A DNA stretch of 5,080 nucleotides from Nocardiopsaceae bacterium (GTDB taxonomy: Bacteria; Actinomycetota; Actinomycetes; Streptosporangiales; Streptosporangiaceae). Both the position numbers and the translations under genes were made by a program. Location: assembly GCA_031254715.1 (NCBI GenBank), contig JAIRTY010000630.1, forward strand, positions 1 to 5,080, written 5' to 3'. Positions within the stretch are counted from its first letter, which is position 1. Each line of letters opens with the position of its first letter. The notes under the pieces are model-generated. The model searched no databases, was not told the origin of the DNA, and saw only the letters and a program-made list of their open reading frames with translations. Below are positions 4,476 to 5,080 of this stretch, in pieces.

Positions 4476-5080
4476 ATGCAAGACCTCGCCATCGAGGCGG
4501 AAGGGCTGGTCAAAAGCTTCGGCAGTACCCGGGCCCTGGCCGGCCTGGACCTGGCGGTGCCCCGGGGCGGAATCCTCGGGCTGCTGGGCCCCAACGGAGC
4601 CGGCAAGACCACCGCGGTCCGGGTGCTGGCCACGCTGGCGCGGCCGGACGCCGGGCGGGCCAGGGTGCTGGGAGCGGACGTGGTGACCGAGGCGGGCGAG
4701 GTGCGCGAGCACATCGGCCTCACCGGCCAGTACGCGGCGCTCGACGACCACCTGACCGGTCGCGCGAACCTGATCATGGTAGGCCGCCTGGGCCGGCTCA
4801 GCCGGCGGGAGGCGAGGCAGCGGGCGGACGAGCTGCTGGCCCGCTTCGACCTGGCGGGCGCGGCTGGGCGGGCGGTCAAGAGCTACTCCGGCGGCATGCG
4901 GCGGCGGCTCGACCTGGCCGCCAGCCTGATCGGGTCGCCCGAGGTGCTGTTCCTGGACGAGCCGACCACCGGCCTCGACCCGCGCAGCCGGGCCGTCATG
5001 TGGGAGATCATCCGCGAGCTCGCCGCCGACGGCACCACGCTGCTGCTCACTACGCAGTACCTGGACGAGGCCGACCGGCT
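4476..5080 (+). CDS. DrrA-type drug-export ABC transporter ATP-binding protein, N-terminal part
   Basis: Open from ATG 4476 to the right edge: 201 complete codons of a protein normally about 310-340 residues long. It is the nucleotide-binding subunit of an ABC exporter at the inner face of the membrane. Visible motifs are Walker A GPNGAGKT (38-45), Q-loop Gln Q85 in LTGQYAALDDHLTG, signature YSGGM (137-141, in place of LSGGQ), Walker B VLFLDEP (157-163), D-loop GLDP (166-169), and TTQYLDEAD (192-200), where the switch His is Gln. That Gln and the QYLDEAD stretch are typical of the daunorubicin-resistance DrrA family, so this is not a defect. A DrrB-like membrane permease is expected directly downstream, outside the window. 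Control is probably by the divergent TetR protein through the operator array. The transported compound cannot be inferred, and such pairs are common outside antibiotic clusters. Confidence 0.93.
   Translation, partial: MQDLAIEAEGLVKSFGSTRALAGLDLAVPRGGILGLLGPNGAGKTTAVRVLATLARPDAGRARVLGADVVTEAGEVREHIGLTGQYAALDDHLTGRANLIMVGRLGRLSRREARQRADELLARFDLAGAAGRAVKSYSGGMRRRLDLAASLIGSPEVLFLDEPTTGLDPRSRAVMWEIIRELAADGTTLLLTTQYLDEADR

Overview
The window is about 70% G+C by eye. Codon third positions are almost all G or C, GTG starts are used, and gene content is actinomycete-like, so a high-GC Actinomycetota chromosome is the best guess. No genus can be assigned from sequence alone. Five protein genes are supported. 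The first is cut by the left edge and the last by the right edge. There are no RNA genes, insertion sequences, CRISPR arrays or phage genes, and no gene-free stretch exceeds 200 bases.

Layout: (1) 1-122, + strand, is the C-terminal tail of a cyclase / kynurenine-formamidase-like hydrolase. Its stop overlaps the start of (2), a complete 558-residue thiamine-diphosphate-dependent enzyme of the acetolactate synthase / benzoylformate decarboxylase superfamily (119-1795). The ATGA overlap implies a translationally coupled catabolic or biosynthetic pair. (3) After a 197-base gap that starts with a possible hairpin and holds a dense set of GAAAC-type boxes, there is a complete 471-residue Amt/MEP/Rh ammonium transporter of the plant-AMT2-like type (1993-3408). 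(4) Convergent to it, after 38 bases containing two GC hairpins, is a TetR-family repressor on the minus strand (3447-4292). (5) Divergent from the repressor is the first 201 codons of a DrrA-type drug-export ABC ATPase (4476 to the right edge).

How they fit together: the left half is metabolism and nitrogen uptake, and the gap before the transporter carries sites resembling the GlnR nitrogen regulator's box. The right half looks like a self-contained efflux module. The TetR protein probably represses both itself and the ABC operon through three near-palindromic CGTAC-N3-GTACG sites, spaced exactly 18 bp apart in the divergent promoter region. A DrrB-like permease gene is expected just beyond the right edge.

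No wholly novel system is evident. The strongest non-textbook signals are the regularly spaced triple operator at 4393-4441 and the phased GAAAC boxes with an 11-bp inverted repeat at 1845-1935. The coupled cyclase/ThDP-enzyme pair, whose substrate cannot be named, comes next.
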